A stretch of DNA of 59,208 nt from Glycomyces arizonensis DSM 44726 (GTDB lineage Bacteria > Actinomycetota > Actinomycetes > Mycobacteriales > Micromonosporaceae), in contig NZ_AXWO01000031.1 of assembly GCF_000482705.1 (NCBI RefSeq), positions 1 to 59,208 on the forward strand, written 5' to 3'. Positions within the stretch are counted from its first letter, which is position 1, and each line of letters begins with the position of its first letter. The position numbers and the translations under genes were made by a program. Below the pieces are notes generated by a model. It was not told where the DNA came from. It ran no database searches and saw nothing but the letters and a program-made list of their open reading frames with translations. Below are positions 8,361 through 17,028 of this stretch, one piece after another.

Positions 8361-9116
8361 ATGGCGAGATTCGTGGTGATCGGCGGCAGCGGCCGCATCG
8401 GCAGCGGGATCGTGCGGGAACTGTCGGCGGGCGGCCACGACGTCTCGGCCGCCTCGCGGCGGACGGGCGTCGACACGGTCACCGGCGAGGGCCTGGCGCG
8501 GGCACTCGCGGGCGCGGACGTCGTCATCGACTCGGCCCGGCCGCCGTCGTCCTATGGAGACGACGAGGTGTTCGAGTTCTTCACCACCTCGACCGCCAAC
8601 CTGCTGGCCGCCGGGACCGCGGAGGGCGTCGGGCACCACGTGACCGTCACGACGGTCGGGACGACCCGCAGGCACGGCATCCCGTACTACGAGGCGAAGA
8701 CCGCGCAGGAATCGCTCGTGCGGGAGTCGGGCCTGCCCTATTCGCTCGTGCACGCCACGCAGTTCTTCGAGTTCGCCGGGACGATCGCCGAGGTCTCCAC
8801 TGTGGATTCGCAGGTGCGCCTGCCGGGCGCGCTCACCCGGCCGATCGCGGCCTCGGACGTCGCGAAGGCGGTCGCGCGGGTCGCGGTCGGTCCGCCGCTC
8901 GACGGCGACATCGAGATCGCCGGTCCCGAGCGGTTCGGGCTGGACGAGTTCGTCCGCCGCGTGCTGGCGGCCCGGCACGATCCCCGCACCGTCGTCCGGG
9001 ACGACGACGCCCCGTACTTCGGAGCGGTGATCGAGGAGGGGACGCTGCTGCCGGTCGAGGGCGCCCGGCTCTTCGAGACGCGGCTCGACGACTGGCTCCG
9101 CCGCACCGGCGGCTGA
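8361..9116 (+). CDS. NmrA-like atypical SDR (NAD(P)-binding), copy 1
   Basis: A 251-residue atypical short-chain dehydrogenase with the N-terminal motif VVIGGSGRIGSGIV. It contains the SLVHATQFFEF and GPERFGLDEFVRR blocks that are also in the next gene. The classical YxxxK is present as YYEAK. Such proteins act as NADP(H)-redox sensors or small reductases. The next gene is a same-length paralogue 97 bp downstream, so this is a tandem duplication. GAAAGG precedes the ATG. The substrate is unknown. Confidence 0.78.
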   Translation: MARFVVIGGSGRIGSGIVRELSAGGHDVSAASRRTGVDTVTGEGLARALAGADVVIDSARPPSSYGDDEVFEFFTTSTANLLAAGTAEGVGHHVTVTTVGTTRRHGIPYYEAKTAQESLVRESGLPYSLVHATQFFEFAGTIAEVSTVDSQVRLPGALTRPIAASDVAKAVARVAVGPPLDGDIEIAGPERFGLDEFVRRVLAARHDPRTVVRDDDAPYFGAVIEEGTLLPVEGARLFETRLDDWLRRTGG

Positions 9117-9213
9117 ACGCCCGACGAAACCCCCGTCGCCGCGAACCGGCGCACCACCCCCGCAGACCTGCGAGCGTCAATGAGGACGTTCCGCGAATCG
9201 GAAAGGCAAGGAA

Positions 9214-9969
9214 ATGGCAAAGACAGTCGTCATCGGCGGCACCGGGCTCATCGGGTCGAAGGTGGTCGCCAAGCTCTCCGCGGACGGGCACGAAGCCGTC
9301 GCCGCCGCGCCGGGCACCGGAGTCAACACGATCACCGGCGAGGGCCTCGCGGAGGCGCTCACCGGCGCGGACGTCGTCGTCGACGTCTCCAACTCGCCCT
9401 CGTTCGAGGCCGAGGCGGTACTCGAGTTCTTCACGACCTCGACGGGCAACCTGCTCGCCGCCGAGCGCGAGGCCGGCGTGCGGCACCACGTCGCGCTCAC
9501 GATCGTGGGGACGAACCGCCCGCAGGACATCCCGTACTTCGCGGCGAAGAGCGCCCAGGAGCAGCTCGTCCGCGATTCGGGGATTCCGTACTCGCTCGTG
9601 CACGCCACGCAGTTCTTCGAGTTCCTCGGCGGCATCGCCGACATCTCCACCGAGGGGGACACGGTGCGGCTCCCCGGCGGCCTCGTGCAGCCCATGGCCG
9701 CCGAGGACGTCGCCGCCGCGGTGGCCCGCACCGCGGAGGGCTCGCCGGTCGGCGACGTCGAGGTCGCCGGTCCCGAGCGGTTCGGGCTGGACGAGTTCGT
9801 CCGCCGCGGCCTGCGGTTCCGCGGCGACGCCCGCACCGTCGTCCGGGACGACGACGCCTTCTACTACGGTGCGCCGATCGATGAGAAGACGCTGATCCCG
9901 GTCGAGGGCGCGCAGATCTCCGAGACGCGGCTCGAGGACTGGCTTCCCTTGAATCCTCCCCCGGCGTAA
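9214..9969 (+). CDS. NmrA-like atypical SDR (NAD(P)-binding), copy 2
   Basis: This 251-residue paralogue of the preceding gene has the N-terminal motif VVIGGTGLIGSKVV. It keeps FFTTSTGNLLAA, YSLVHATQFFEF and AGPERFGLDEFVRR. The YxxxK position reads YFAAK. Both genes have the same length and the same block order, which shows a gene duplication followed by divergence. GGAAAGGCAAGGAA lies before the ATG. A strong palindrome ends the unit at 9975-10000. Confidence 0.78.
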   Translation: MAKTVVIGGTGLIGSKVVAKLSADGHEAVAAAPGTGVNTITGEGLAEALTGADVVVDVSNSPSFEAEAVLEFFTTSTGNLLAAEREAGVRHHVALTIVGTNRPQDIPYFAAKSAQEQLVRDSGIPYSLVHATQFFEFLGGIADISTEGDTVRLPGGLVQPMAAEDVAAAVARTAEGSPVGDVEVAGPERFGLDEFVRRGLRFRGDARTVVRDDDAFYYGAPIDEKTLIPVEGAQISETRLEDWLPLNPPPA

Positions 9970-9974
9970 CGTGC

Positions 9975-10000
9975 GAGGCGCCCGCGGCCGCGGGCGCCTC
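9975..10000. terminator. Bidirectional palindrome between convergent genes
   Basis: GAGGCGCCCGCGG is followed at once by its exact reverse complement, giving a 26-bp perfect palindrome between the NmrA-like gene and the convergent GH35 gene. It has no T-tract, as is usual in GC-rich actinobacteria, and could stop transcription from both sides. Confidence 0.6.
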
Positions 10001-10008
10001 CGCTCGGC

Positions 10009-12630
10009 TCATTCCGGTGCGGGGGCGGCGGTCACGCGTTCGAGCCGCGGAGGTTCCCCTCCGGCGGTCCCTCGGACCAGCAGCCGGACCGTGCCGGAGT
10101 TCCACGCACCCGGGATCCACAGCCGGCCCGGGTCGCCGCCGGTGAACTCGGGGCGGGCCGCGTCGTCCAACCAGACGCGGCCGAGCAGTTCGTTGCGGGC
10201 GAAGGCGCTGATGCGCACCTGCGCGCCCGCGAACCGCAGGGAGCGGCCTCCCGGCGGCACGGCGAGGTCGAGCCAGGTCTCCTCGCCGGGGGCGAGTTCG
10301 AGCGGCAGCTCCAGGTCCCGGCCGGTGGCCTCCTGCCCGGCGAGGGCGAGGAGGGCCTCGTCGGACTGCGGTTCGACCCGCCACTCCCCCACCGGCGCCA
10401 GGCGGAGTAGTTCCGCGCCGTCCACCGACCCCGGCCAGTGCGCCAAAGTGACCGCGAGTTCCCGTCCTTCGCCAGGAGCCAGGTGCACCCACGGGTCGTC
10501 CGGGCTCACCGCGCGGGTCTCGCCGTCGACTACGACGGTGCAGGCCGCGGTGAGGCCCTTCAGGTGCAGCGCGTGATGGCTCGATCCGTCCACCGGCAGC
10601 GCGCGCCGGTAGGTCGCCGGACGCCCGATCCGGGTGCTGCTCCAGCCGCCGAGCCCGCGCAGCGGCGCCGGTTCGGCGGCCCACTGCTCGCCGCCGTCGA
10701 CGGTCCAGAGCGCGCCGACGTCCTCGCGCGCGGCCACCGATCGGACGCGTCCGAGGCCGCGCAGCGATCCGAGCGCGAGGCCGGGGAGGCGCGCGTCGTC
10801 GAAGTTCGAGTGGCCCCAGGTCTCGACGACGGCGTCGAGCCGGTCGGCGCCGCCTGCCGGGACCAGGAAGGCGGCGCCGTAGGGCGCGCGGCTCGGCAGC
10901 GCACGCCCGTCGAGCGCGAGGTCGACGATGTCGCCCGCTCCCTCGATGAGCAATTCCCGCACCCCGGCGAGCGACGCGGCGTAGTGGGTGCGTCCGCGGT
11001 GGACGCCCACGGTCTCGGACGCGGGGGCCGACTCGTGCGCCGACGTCCGCCCTGAGCGGGTCTCCAGGTCGAGGCGGACCGCGCCGGTGAGGGCTTCCGC
11101 TTCACCGGTCGCGGCTGGGGCGCTCGCAGGTGCGTCCACGTCGTCAGGATGGCGGACCACGACGTTCCACTCGGTGTCGCCGGAGCGCACGGTCGCCCGC
11201 ACGGGCTCGCCCGGGGCGGGCGCGTCGAGTTCGACGAGCTGAGCGCCGTCGCCGCCATCGAGTGCGACCGCGCCGCGCGTGCGGGCGGCCAGTTCGAGCC
11301 CGTCGGGGCCCGCGCCCACGAGGTCGGCCGAGGCGAACCGCAGCGTGCCCGGCAGGCCGAAGCGCGCCAGCGGCAGGTCGCGGACGATGAGCGCGCACGA
11401 GGAGGGCTCCAGTTCGACGGCGATCTCGGGCAGGTCCCCCGAGGCGGCGATCGTCGCCGTCCCGGGTTCCCCGCCGAGGTTCGGGACGCCGGTGACGGTG
11501 CCGCCGCCGTCGAGGACGAGCTGCGAGGCGGACGCGCTGGTCGGGACGGTCACGTGTGCGATGTCGTCCGCGGCACGGGCCGTGGCCCGGGTGAGCGCCG
11601 GGCCGAGGGTTCGGGCGAACGCGGTCAGGACGCGGGCTTCCGCCGCCTCCGGGCGCACCTCGCCCACCGGTGACAGGTAGCCGTTGAAGTCGTAGTCGTG
11701 GGTCATGAACCCGCCCGGGCCGCCCCAGTTGCCGACCGACGGCGTGTACCCGAGGTCGAAGCCCGAGGCCTGGAGGTAGGGCGCGAGCAGCGTCGCCCCG
11801 CTGGCGAGCAGCCGCCGCAGCGTCGCGTGCCGCCGGTTGGTCTCGGTGATCAGCAGCGGCTCGCCGCGATCGGCCATCAGGTCCGCGTACCGGCGGACCT
11901 CGGGTTCGACGAACGGCGAGCGGTCGTCGGGGTAGAAGTTGAACGCCGGGGTGACGCCCTCGACGCCGCCGGTCGCGCCGACCAGGTCGCCTTGGCCCGC
12001 GCACGCGATGAGCGGCACGTCGATGCCGTGCTCGATCGCCATGTCGCGCAGCGCGGTGATGTACGCGCCTCGGTCGCGGGTGTCGAAGAAGTCGAGCTCG
12101 TTCTCGAGCTGGACGGCGACGACGCTGCCGCCGCGGCCCCACTGGCGCGCGGCGATGAGGGGCATGGCGCGGTCGAACCAGGTCCGCACGTGCGCGAGGA
12201 AGCGCGGTTCCGCCTGGCGCAGTTCGAGCCCCGCTTCGAGCGGGAGCCACGCGGGCAGGGCGCCGCCGTCCCATTCGGAGCAGATGTACGGCCCGGGCCG
12301 CGCGATCACCGCCAGGCCCGCCTCGTGCGCGAGGTCGAGGAACGCCCCGACGTCCCTGCGCCCCTCGAAGTCCCACACGCCCGGCGACGTCTCGTGGAAG
12401 TTCCACGGCAGGTAGACGTCGATCGCGCGGTAGCCGGTGGCGCGGACCCGCGCGAGCCGCGACTCCCAGACCTCGCGCGGGAGGCGGAAGTAGAACAGCG
12501 ACGCGCACAGCAGCGCCTCCTCCCGGCCGTCGAGCACGAGCCCCGCGGGCCCCAGCTCGACCGAACCGCGTTCGGCCGAGGCTTTTCCAACCGAGCCGCT
12601 TTCGACATCCGTAGTGGACAGATCAGTCAC
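10009..12630 (-). CDS. GH35 beta-galactosidase
   Basis: An 873-residue GH35 hydrolase. The TIM barrel occupies about residues 30-330. The predicted acid/base is E178 in AVQLENELDFF and the nucleophile is E263 in LLITETNRRH; WNFHETSPGVWDFEG and RPGPYICSEWDGG are family hallmarks. Several beta-sandwich regions fill the C-terminal 500 residues. No signal peptide is seen, so it is probably cytoplasmic. The start is a GTG at 12630 with only a weak ribosome-binding site, so a nearby alternative cannot be excluded. It removes terminal beta-D-galactose from oligosaccharides and fits with the GH36 gene as part of galactoside use in this region. Confidence 0.88.
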   Translation of the reverse strand: MTDLSTTDVESGSVGKASAERGSVELGPAGLVLDGREEALLCASLFYFRLPREVWESRLARVRATGYRAIDVYLPWNFHETSPGVWDFEGRRDVGAFLDLAHEAGLAVIARPGPYICSEWDGGALPAWLPLEAGLELRQAEPRFLAHVRTWFDRAMPLIAARQWGRGGSVVAVQLENELDFFDTRDRGAYITALRDMAIEHGIDVPLIACAGQGDLVGATGGVEGVTPAFNFYPDDRSPFVEPEVRRYADLMADRGEPLLITETNRRHATLRRLLASGATLLAPYLQASGFDLGYTPSVGNWGGPGGFMTHDYDFNGYLSPVGEVRPEAAEARVLTAFARTLGPALTRATARAADDIAHVTVPTSASASQLVLDGGGTVTGVPNLGGEPGTATIAASGDLPEIAVELEPSSCALIVRDLPLARFGLPGTLRFASADLVGAGPDGLELAARTRGAVALDGGDGAQLVELDAPAPGEPVRATVRSGDTEWNVVVRHPDDVDAPASAPAATGEAEALTGAVRLDLETRSGRTSAHESAPASETVGVHRGRTHYAASLAGVRELLIEGAGDIVDLALDGRALPSRAPYGAAFLVPAGGADRLDAVVETWGHSNFDDARLPGLALGSLRGLGRVRSVAAREDVGALWTVDGGEQWAAEPAPLRGLGGWSSTRIGRPATYRRALPVDGSSHHALHLKGLTAACTVVVDGETRAVSPDDPWVHLAPGEGRELAVTLAHWPGSVDGAELLRLAPVGEWRVEPQSDEALLALAGQEATGRDLELPLELAPGEETWLDLAVPPGGRSLRFAGAQVRISAFARNELLGRVWLDDAARPEFTGGDPGRLWIPGAWNSGTVRLLVRGTAGGEPPRLERVTAAPAPE

Positions 12631-12962
12631 GTGACACCAGCGCTTCCGCCTTGGAGGTTCATCTCGTAGAGGTGTTTCCGGCCGAGGTAGCAGTTCGCGG
12701 TCGCGGTGGGTGCCGGCCGCATCACCGGCGGGATGATGCGGCCGCGGACGCCGGATCCACCTCTCCGCGATCGGGCGTCGGCGGGGACGCCGACTCTCGT
12801 TTGCGACGGTCATAAATCTAACCCATAGATAAAGGGTTGAAAAGCCAAGACGTGAAAGAAGTTCCACCCGGCTCGCCGCTCCCGCGGGACTCGGCGGTCG
12901 GCGCCGGCGCCCCTCAGTGCCCACATGCCCGGCTCACTCGCCGTGAAAGGCGCGGCGAGGGG
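12631..12962. other. 332-bp intergenic region upstream of the GH35 gene
   Basis: No gene is supported here. The centre is unusually AT-rich and holds an inverted repeat AACCC/GGGTT (12820-12824 and 12834-12838), a possible operator of the GH35 promoter. A 7-bp stem CTCGCCG/CGGCGAG (12937-12943 and 12953-12959) just past the hydrolase stop may be a weak terminator for that gene. Confidence 0.4.
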
Positions 12963-14111
12963 CTAGAGGGCGGCCAGATAGTCCTCCAGGGCTCCGGCGT
13001 AGGCGACGGGGTCCTCGTTCCAGGAGGCGGTGTGGCCCGAGGCGGTGGTGAAGACCGTGACCTGGTCGGGCGGGAGCATCTCGGCGAAGTCGAGCGTGGC
13101 GGTGTGGTCGACGGTGTGGTCGTCGGTGTCGACGAACAGCATCACGGGCATGTCGAACTCGTCGGCGAAGTTGCGCTGGTCCAGGTCGTCGAGGTCGATG
13201 TCGGCGCGGAACTCGACGATGCGCTTGGCGGTCCAGGTGATCGGGGCGATGACGTTCCGGTCCTCGGCCTGCATGTCCAGTGTCGAGTTCCAGTCCACGA
13301 CCGGCGAGTCGAGCACGAGGCCGGCGACCTCGCCGGTGCCCGCGAGCTTGCGGGCGGCGGTGGCGACGATCGCGCCGCCCATGGAGATGCCGTGCAGGAT
13401 GACGTCCTCGGCGCCGTTGGCGAGCGCGTAGTCGACGGCGTCGACGATGTCGTCGCTCTCGTCCTCGCCGAGGCTGAGGAGCCCGCTCGGCGAGGCGGGC
13501 GCGCCTTCGTCGTTGCGGTGGGTGACGGCGAGGACGGGGTAGCCGAGGACGTTGTAGATCTCGTCGGCGCGGAGGGTCTCGGCGCGCTCGGCGTTGTGGC
13601 CGTGGACGGTGATGACCCAGGTGGCCTTCTCGCCGGGGAGGTACCAGGCGGGCGCGTCGCCCAGTTCGGTGGGGATGTCGACGTTCTCGTAGTCGAGCCC
13701 GAGCGCGGTGGCGGGGTCGCCGCGGTAGGCGTAGGTGTCGATGCGGACGGCGGTGCCCTCGGTGAGCTCGCCGAAGAGCACGCTCTCGATCGAGCGGGTG
13801 ACGGTCTCGTCGTCGGCCTCGACGATGTCGCCGATGACGGCCTGGCCGTCCTCCCAGGCCAGGCCCCAGGTGCCGGGCTTCTCGGTGTCCTTGCCGAGTG
13901 GGAGGGTCACGGTCTTCTCGTCGACGGCGAGGGCGGTGAGCGAGTATTCGTCGGGCCCGTGGTCGACGTTGACGACCTCGCCGGAGAAGTACCAGCCCGC
14001 GCCGCCGAGCGCGCCGAGGGCCAGCACGAGGACCGAGGCGAGGGCGATGACGGAGACGCGGAGCCAGCGGCGGCGCTTGCGGGGCGGGGCTTCGGTTTCG
14101 GCCGTTTTCAT
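12963..14111 (-). CDS. Membrane-anchored alpha/beta hydrolase
   Basis: About 382 residues. A basic N-terminus (PPRKRRRWLR) precedes one transmembrane segment at about residues 18-43, and the rest faces outside. The hydrolase domain has VITVHGH and the nucleophile elbow GISMGG, later VDTDDHTVDH and a C-terminal SGHTASW that likely carries the catalytic His. The family includes esterases and acyl hydrolases anchored to the actinobacterial membrane. ATG at 14111 and GTG at 14114 are both possible starts; AGGA fits either. The substrate is unknown. Confidence 0.78.
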   Translation of the reverse strand: MKTAETEAPPRKRRRWLRVSVIALASVLVLALGALGGAGWYFSGEVVNVDHGPDEYSLTALAVDEKTVTLPLGKDTEKPGTWGLAWEDGQAVIGDIVEADDETVTRSIESVLFGELTEGTAVRIDTYAYRGDPATALGLDYENVDIPTELGDAPAWYLPGEKATWVITVHGHNAERAETLRADEIYNVLGYPVLAVTHRNDEGAPASPSGLLSLGEDESDDIVDAVDYALANGAEDVILHGISMGGAIVATAARKLAGTGEVAGLVLDSPVVDWNSTLDMQAEDRNVIAPITWTAKRIVEFRADIDLDDLDQRNFADEFDMPVMLFVDTDDHTVDHTATLDFAEMLPPDQVTVFTTASGHTASWNEDPVAYAGALEDYLAAL

Positions 14112-14275
14112 CACGGTGGTCCTAGGGGATCGAAGGAGGGCGACGGCTCGATCCTAGTGGGGTGGGGAAAGCCGGTGCGGCGGGGAAAGGGCGCCTCCCG
14201 GTGCCGTTTCCGGCGGCCGTCGCGTTCGCGGGCGCGCCGGTGCTCGGGTAGCGTCAAGCTCCGAGAGCAGAATTG

Positions 14276-14296
14276 CAAGCGTTTACCAAGCGCTTG
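14276..14296. promoter_or_regulatory. Tandem LacI/GalR-like sites upstream of the BNR gene
   Basis: CAAGCGTTT at 14276-14284 is followed by the perfect palindrome CAAGCGCTTG at 14287-14296, so CAAGCG repeats with an 11-bp period. The palindrome is a typical LacI/GalR-family site with a central CG. It is about 60 bp upstream of the BNR gene start and differs from the CAAACGATTG sites at 0.9-2.1 kb. Confidence 0.5.
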
Positions 14297-14354
14297 TGGG
14301 CAAGGCCCGCGGGCCGCGCTTCGCGAGCACGCCGACGATGAAGGGACCACCCCC

Positions 14355-15665
14355 ATGAACCGACCGGATGAACGAGCCGCCGGGCCGCGCGTCGTCAACG
14401 ACAACGGCGCGTGGTGCTGGTTCCAGGACGAGCGGGCGCTCGTCGACCCGAAGGCGCGGACGCTCGTCGTCGGCTCGATCGCCGCCCCCGAAGGCCCCGG
14501 CGGCGAGGCCCGCTCGGGCAACGTCGAACTGGCGGTGGTCGACCTGCGGACCGGGACGAGCGAGATCGTCGTGCTGCACGAGCGCCTCGAGAACGACGAC
14601 CACGACGTCCCGGCGCTGCACCGGCGCTCGGACGGCCGCTGGCTGGCCGTCTACACCAGGCACAAGAGCGACGACCTGACGCGCTGGCGCATCAGCGAGC
14701 CGGGCGACCCCACGCGGTGGGGCGAGGAGCGCACCTTCGACTGGAGCGCCCTGACCGGCGGCCGCGGCGTCACCTACTCCAACCTGCACGTCCTGGACGG
14801 GCGGCTCTACTGCTTCGCCAGGGCCGTCAACGACGACCAGTGCGCCCTGGTCTCCGACGACGAGGGCGAGTCGTGGGCCTACGCGGGCAAGCTCTTCACC
14901 AGGCCGAAGGTCGGCTACGTCAACGGCTACACCCGCTACGCCTCCAGCGGGACCCGCATCGACCTGGTCACCACCGACCACCACCCGCGCGACTTCGACA
15001 ACTCCATCTACCACGGCTACCTGGAGGGCGGCGCGCTCCACCGCAGCGACGGCGGCGTCCTCGACCCCGCCGCGCTCGACGGCGAGGCGTTCTCGCAGGA
15101 GCACCTGACGACCGTGCTCGCGGCCGGATCCGAATGGGACGGCCTGCGCATCTCCCACTGCTGGACCACCGACATCCGCCGCGGCGAGGACGGGACGGTC
15201 GCCGCCGTCCTCACCGCCCGCGCCGGGGTCGACCCGGAAACGAGCTTCTTCCGCGAGCGGCCCGTGCCGGACCTGCGCTTCTTCTACGCGCGCATGGCCC
15301 CCGGCGGGAAGTGGACCGTGCACCGGCTCGCCCTGGCGGGCCCGGGCCTGATGCCGCACGAGGAGGACTACACCGGCCTGGCGGCGATCGACCCCTACGA
15401 CCTGGACTCGGTCTACGTCTCCACGCCGGTCGACCCGCGGGACGGCGGCGCGCTGGCGCACCGCGAGATCTTCCACGCCCGCACCGCCGACGCGGGCGCG
15501 AGCTGGGAGTGGACCCCGGTCACCGAGGAGTCCGAGGCCGACAACCTGCGGCCGATCGTGGCGCCGGGCGACCCCGCCCGCATCCCGCTGCTGTGGTTCC
15601 GCGGCTCGATGACCGCCTCCCAGCACTACGCGTGCGAGGTCGTCCTCCAGGACATGCCCCGCTAG
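14355..15665 (+). CDS. BNR-repeat (sialidase-fold) protein, BNR_4-like
   Basis: A 436-residue soluble protein of the BNR_4 type, a beta-propeller related to sialidases and some polysaccharide lyases. It begins with VVNDNGAWCWFQDERALVD, has a VPALHRRSDGRWLAVYTRH block and several SDD-EGESW type Asp-box-like turns such as VSDDEGESWAYAG. No signal peptide is seen. AAGGGA precedes the ATG at 14355. A LacI-like palindrome upstream points to sugar-dependent control. The family often sits in polysaccharide-use loci, but a catalytic role cannot be read here. Its TAG stop overlaps the stop of the convergent flavoprotein gene. Confidence 0.72.
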   Translation: MNRPDERAAGPRVVNDNGAWCWFQDERALVDPKARTLVVGSIAAPEGPGGEARSGNVELAVVDLRTGTSEIVVLHERLENDDHDVPALHRRSDGRWLAVYTRHKSDDLTRWRISEPGDPTRWGEERTFDWSALTGGRGVTYSNLHVLDGRLYCFARAVNDDQCALVSDDEGESWAYAGKLFTRPKVGYVNGYTRYASSGTRIDLVTTDHHPRDFDNSIYHGYLEGGALHRSDGGVLDPAALDGEAFSQEHLTTVLAAGSEWDGLRISHCWTTDIRRGEDGTVAAVLTARAGVDPETSFFRERPVPDLRFFYARMAPGGKWTVHRLALAGPGLMPHEEDYTGLAAIDPYDLDSVYVSTPVDPRDGGALAHREIFHARTADAGASWEWTPVTEESEADNLRPIVAPGDPARIPLLWFRGSMTASQHYACEVVLQDMPR

Positions 15666-16894
15666 CCGCGGAACGCCTCGAGTTCGTCGTCGCTCACCCG
15701 GCGGCGGGAGCGGATGAGGTCCTCGACCTCGCCCATGCGGTCCCACGTGTTGACGGCCATGGCGGCCAGGACGTGCCCGTCGCCGGTCCAGAACGCGACG
15801 AACTCGAGGTCGTCGGTCGAACCGCTGACTACCAGGTCGCCGCCGGGGTCGGCGGCGAACCCGAGGTACTCCATGCCGACGTCGTACTGGTCGGTGAAGA
15901 AGTAGGGCAGGCGGTCGTACGGTTCCTCGGAGCCGAGCATCGCCCGGGCCGCGTGCGGTCCGGTGTGGAGCGCGATGTCCCAGTGCTCGATCCGCAGCGG
16001 CCTGCCGTAGTGCGGCGAGGGGACGCTGGCGATGTCGCCCGCGGCGAACACGTCGGGGTCGCTGGTGCGCAGCGCGCCGTCGACGGCGATCCCGCCGCCG
16101 AGCTCGGCGCCCCGCAGCTTGAGCCCGGCCGAAGCGGCCAGGCCGAGGTTCGGCGCCGCGCCGATGGCGACGAGCACCATGTCGGCCTCGGTGGTCTCCC
16201 CGTCGGCGGTCCGCACGCCCGTGACGCGCCCGTCGGCACCTGTGAAAGCCGTGACCTCGGCACCGCGGCGCAGGTCGACGCCGTGATCGGCGTGCACGCG
16301 CGCGAAGAACTCGCCCATGCGCGGGCCGAGGACCCGCAGCGGCCGCTCGCCGCTGCCGAAGAGGGTGACCTCCAGGCCGAGGCTGCGGGCGGAGGCGGCG
16401 ACCTCCATGCCGATCCACCCGTCGCCGACGATCGCGACGCGGCCCGTGCCCTCGCGCTTCGCGCCGCGCAGGGAGGCGGCGAGCAGGTCGGCGTCCTTGA
16501 CGGTGCGCAGCACCAGCACGCCCTGCAGGTCGGCCCCGGGCAGGCGCGGCGGGCGCGGCTCGGAGCCGGTGGCGAGCAGCAGCCTCGCGTAGTCCAGGGC
16601 GGTGCCGTCGGCGAGCGCGAGCCGGTGCGCCGCGGCGTCGAGCCCGACGGCGCCGGTCCCGGTGCGCAGCTCGACGGCGTGGTCGGCGTACCAGGCCTCG
16701 TCCACCGGGAACAGCACGGTCCTGTCCGCCTCGGCGCGCAGGTAGTCCTTTGACAGCGGCGGTCGTTCGTAGGGCCGGTGCGGTTCGGCCGCGACGACGA
16801 CCAGGTCGCGCTCGTATCCCTCCTCACGCAGCGTCTTGGCGGCGTGGGCGGCGGCGAGGCCGCCTCCGACGATGACGAACGGTGCCTCAGCCAT
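15662..16894 (-). CDS. NAD(P)H:ferredoxin/rubredoxin reductase-like FAD oxidoreductase
   Basis: A 410-residue flavoprotein of the pyridine nucleotide-disulfide oxidoreductase group that lacks a redox-active disulfide. It has the FAD motif VIVGGGLAAAHAAKTLR at the N-terminus, YERPPLSKDYL, the NAD(P) motif VAIVGDGWIGMEVAA near the middle and VFAAGDIASVPS. A C-terminal reductase domain with FFTDQYDVGMEYLGFA is typical of ferredoxin reductases of oxygenase and P450 systems. No ferredoxin or oxygenase gene is adjacent, so its partner is unknown. The ATG at 16894 is divergent from the lipoprotein gene. The stop overlaps the stop of the convergent BNR gene within CTAG. Confidence 0.82.
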   Translation of the reverse strand: MAEAPFVIVGGGLAAAHAAKTLREEGYERDLVVVAAEPHRPYERPPLSKDYLRAEADRTVLFPVDEAWYADHAVELRTGTGAVGLDAAAHRLALADGTALDYARLLLATGSEPRPPRLPGADLQGVLVLRTVKDADLLAASLRGAKREGTGRVAIVGDGWIGMEVAASARSLGLEVTLFGSGERPLRVLGPRMGEFFARVHADHGVDLRRGAEVTAFTGADGRVTGVRTADGETTEADMVLVAIGAAPNLGLAASAGLKLRGAELGGGIAVDGALRTSDPDVFAAGDIASVPSPHYGRPLRIEHWDIALHTGPHAARAMLGSEEPYDRLPYFFTDQYDVGMEYLGFAADPGGDLVVSGSTDDLEFVAFWTGDGHVLAAMAVNTWDRMGEVEDLIRSRRRVSDDELEAFRG

Positions 16895-16987
16895 GGGCGT
16901 CCCCGCATCCGTGTTGCTTCGTGACGGTCAGCTCCCATTGTTGCGCACCGTCCTTCGCGACTCGAGCAATTCGGTGTTCCCTCTTTC

Positions 16988-17005
16988 GTTCACATCCGGT
17001 TCACA
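16988..17005 (+). promoter_or_regulatory. PHO-box-like direct repeats upstream of the lipoprotein gene
   Basis: GTTCACA occurs at 16988-16994 and again at 16999-17005, an 11-bp period. That is the geometry and nearly the sequence (GTTCACC) of Streptomyces PHO boxes bound by OmpR-family regulators such as PhoP. The repeats end 23 bp before the lipoprotein ATG. The regulator could be PhoP or the OmpR-type regulator encoded at 18766. Confidence 0.5.
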
Positions 17006-17028
17006 GGACGGCCCGTACGGTGCTCCGC

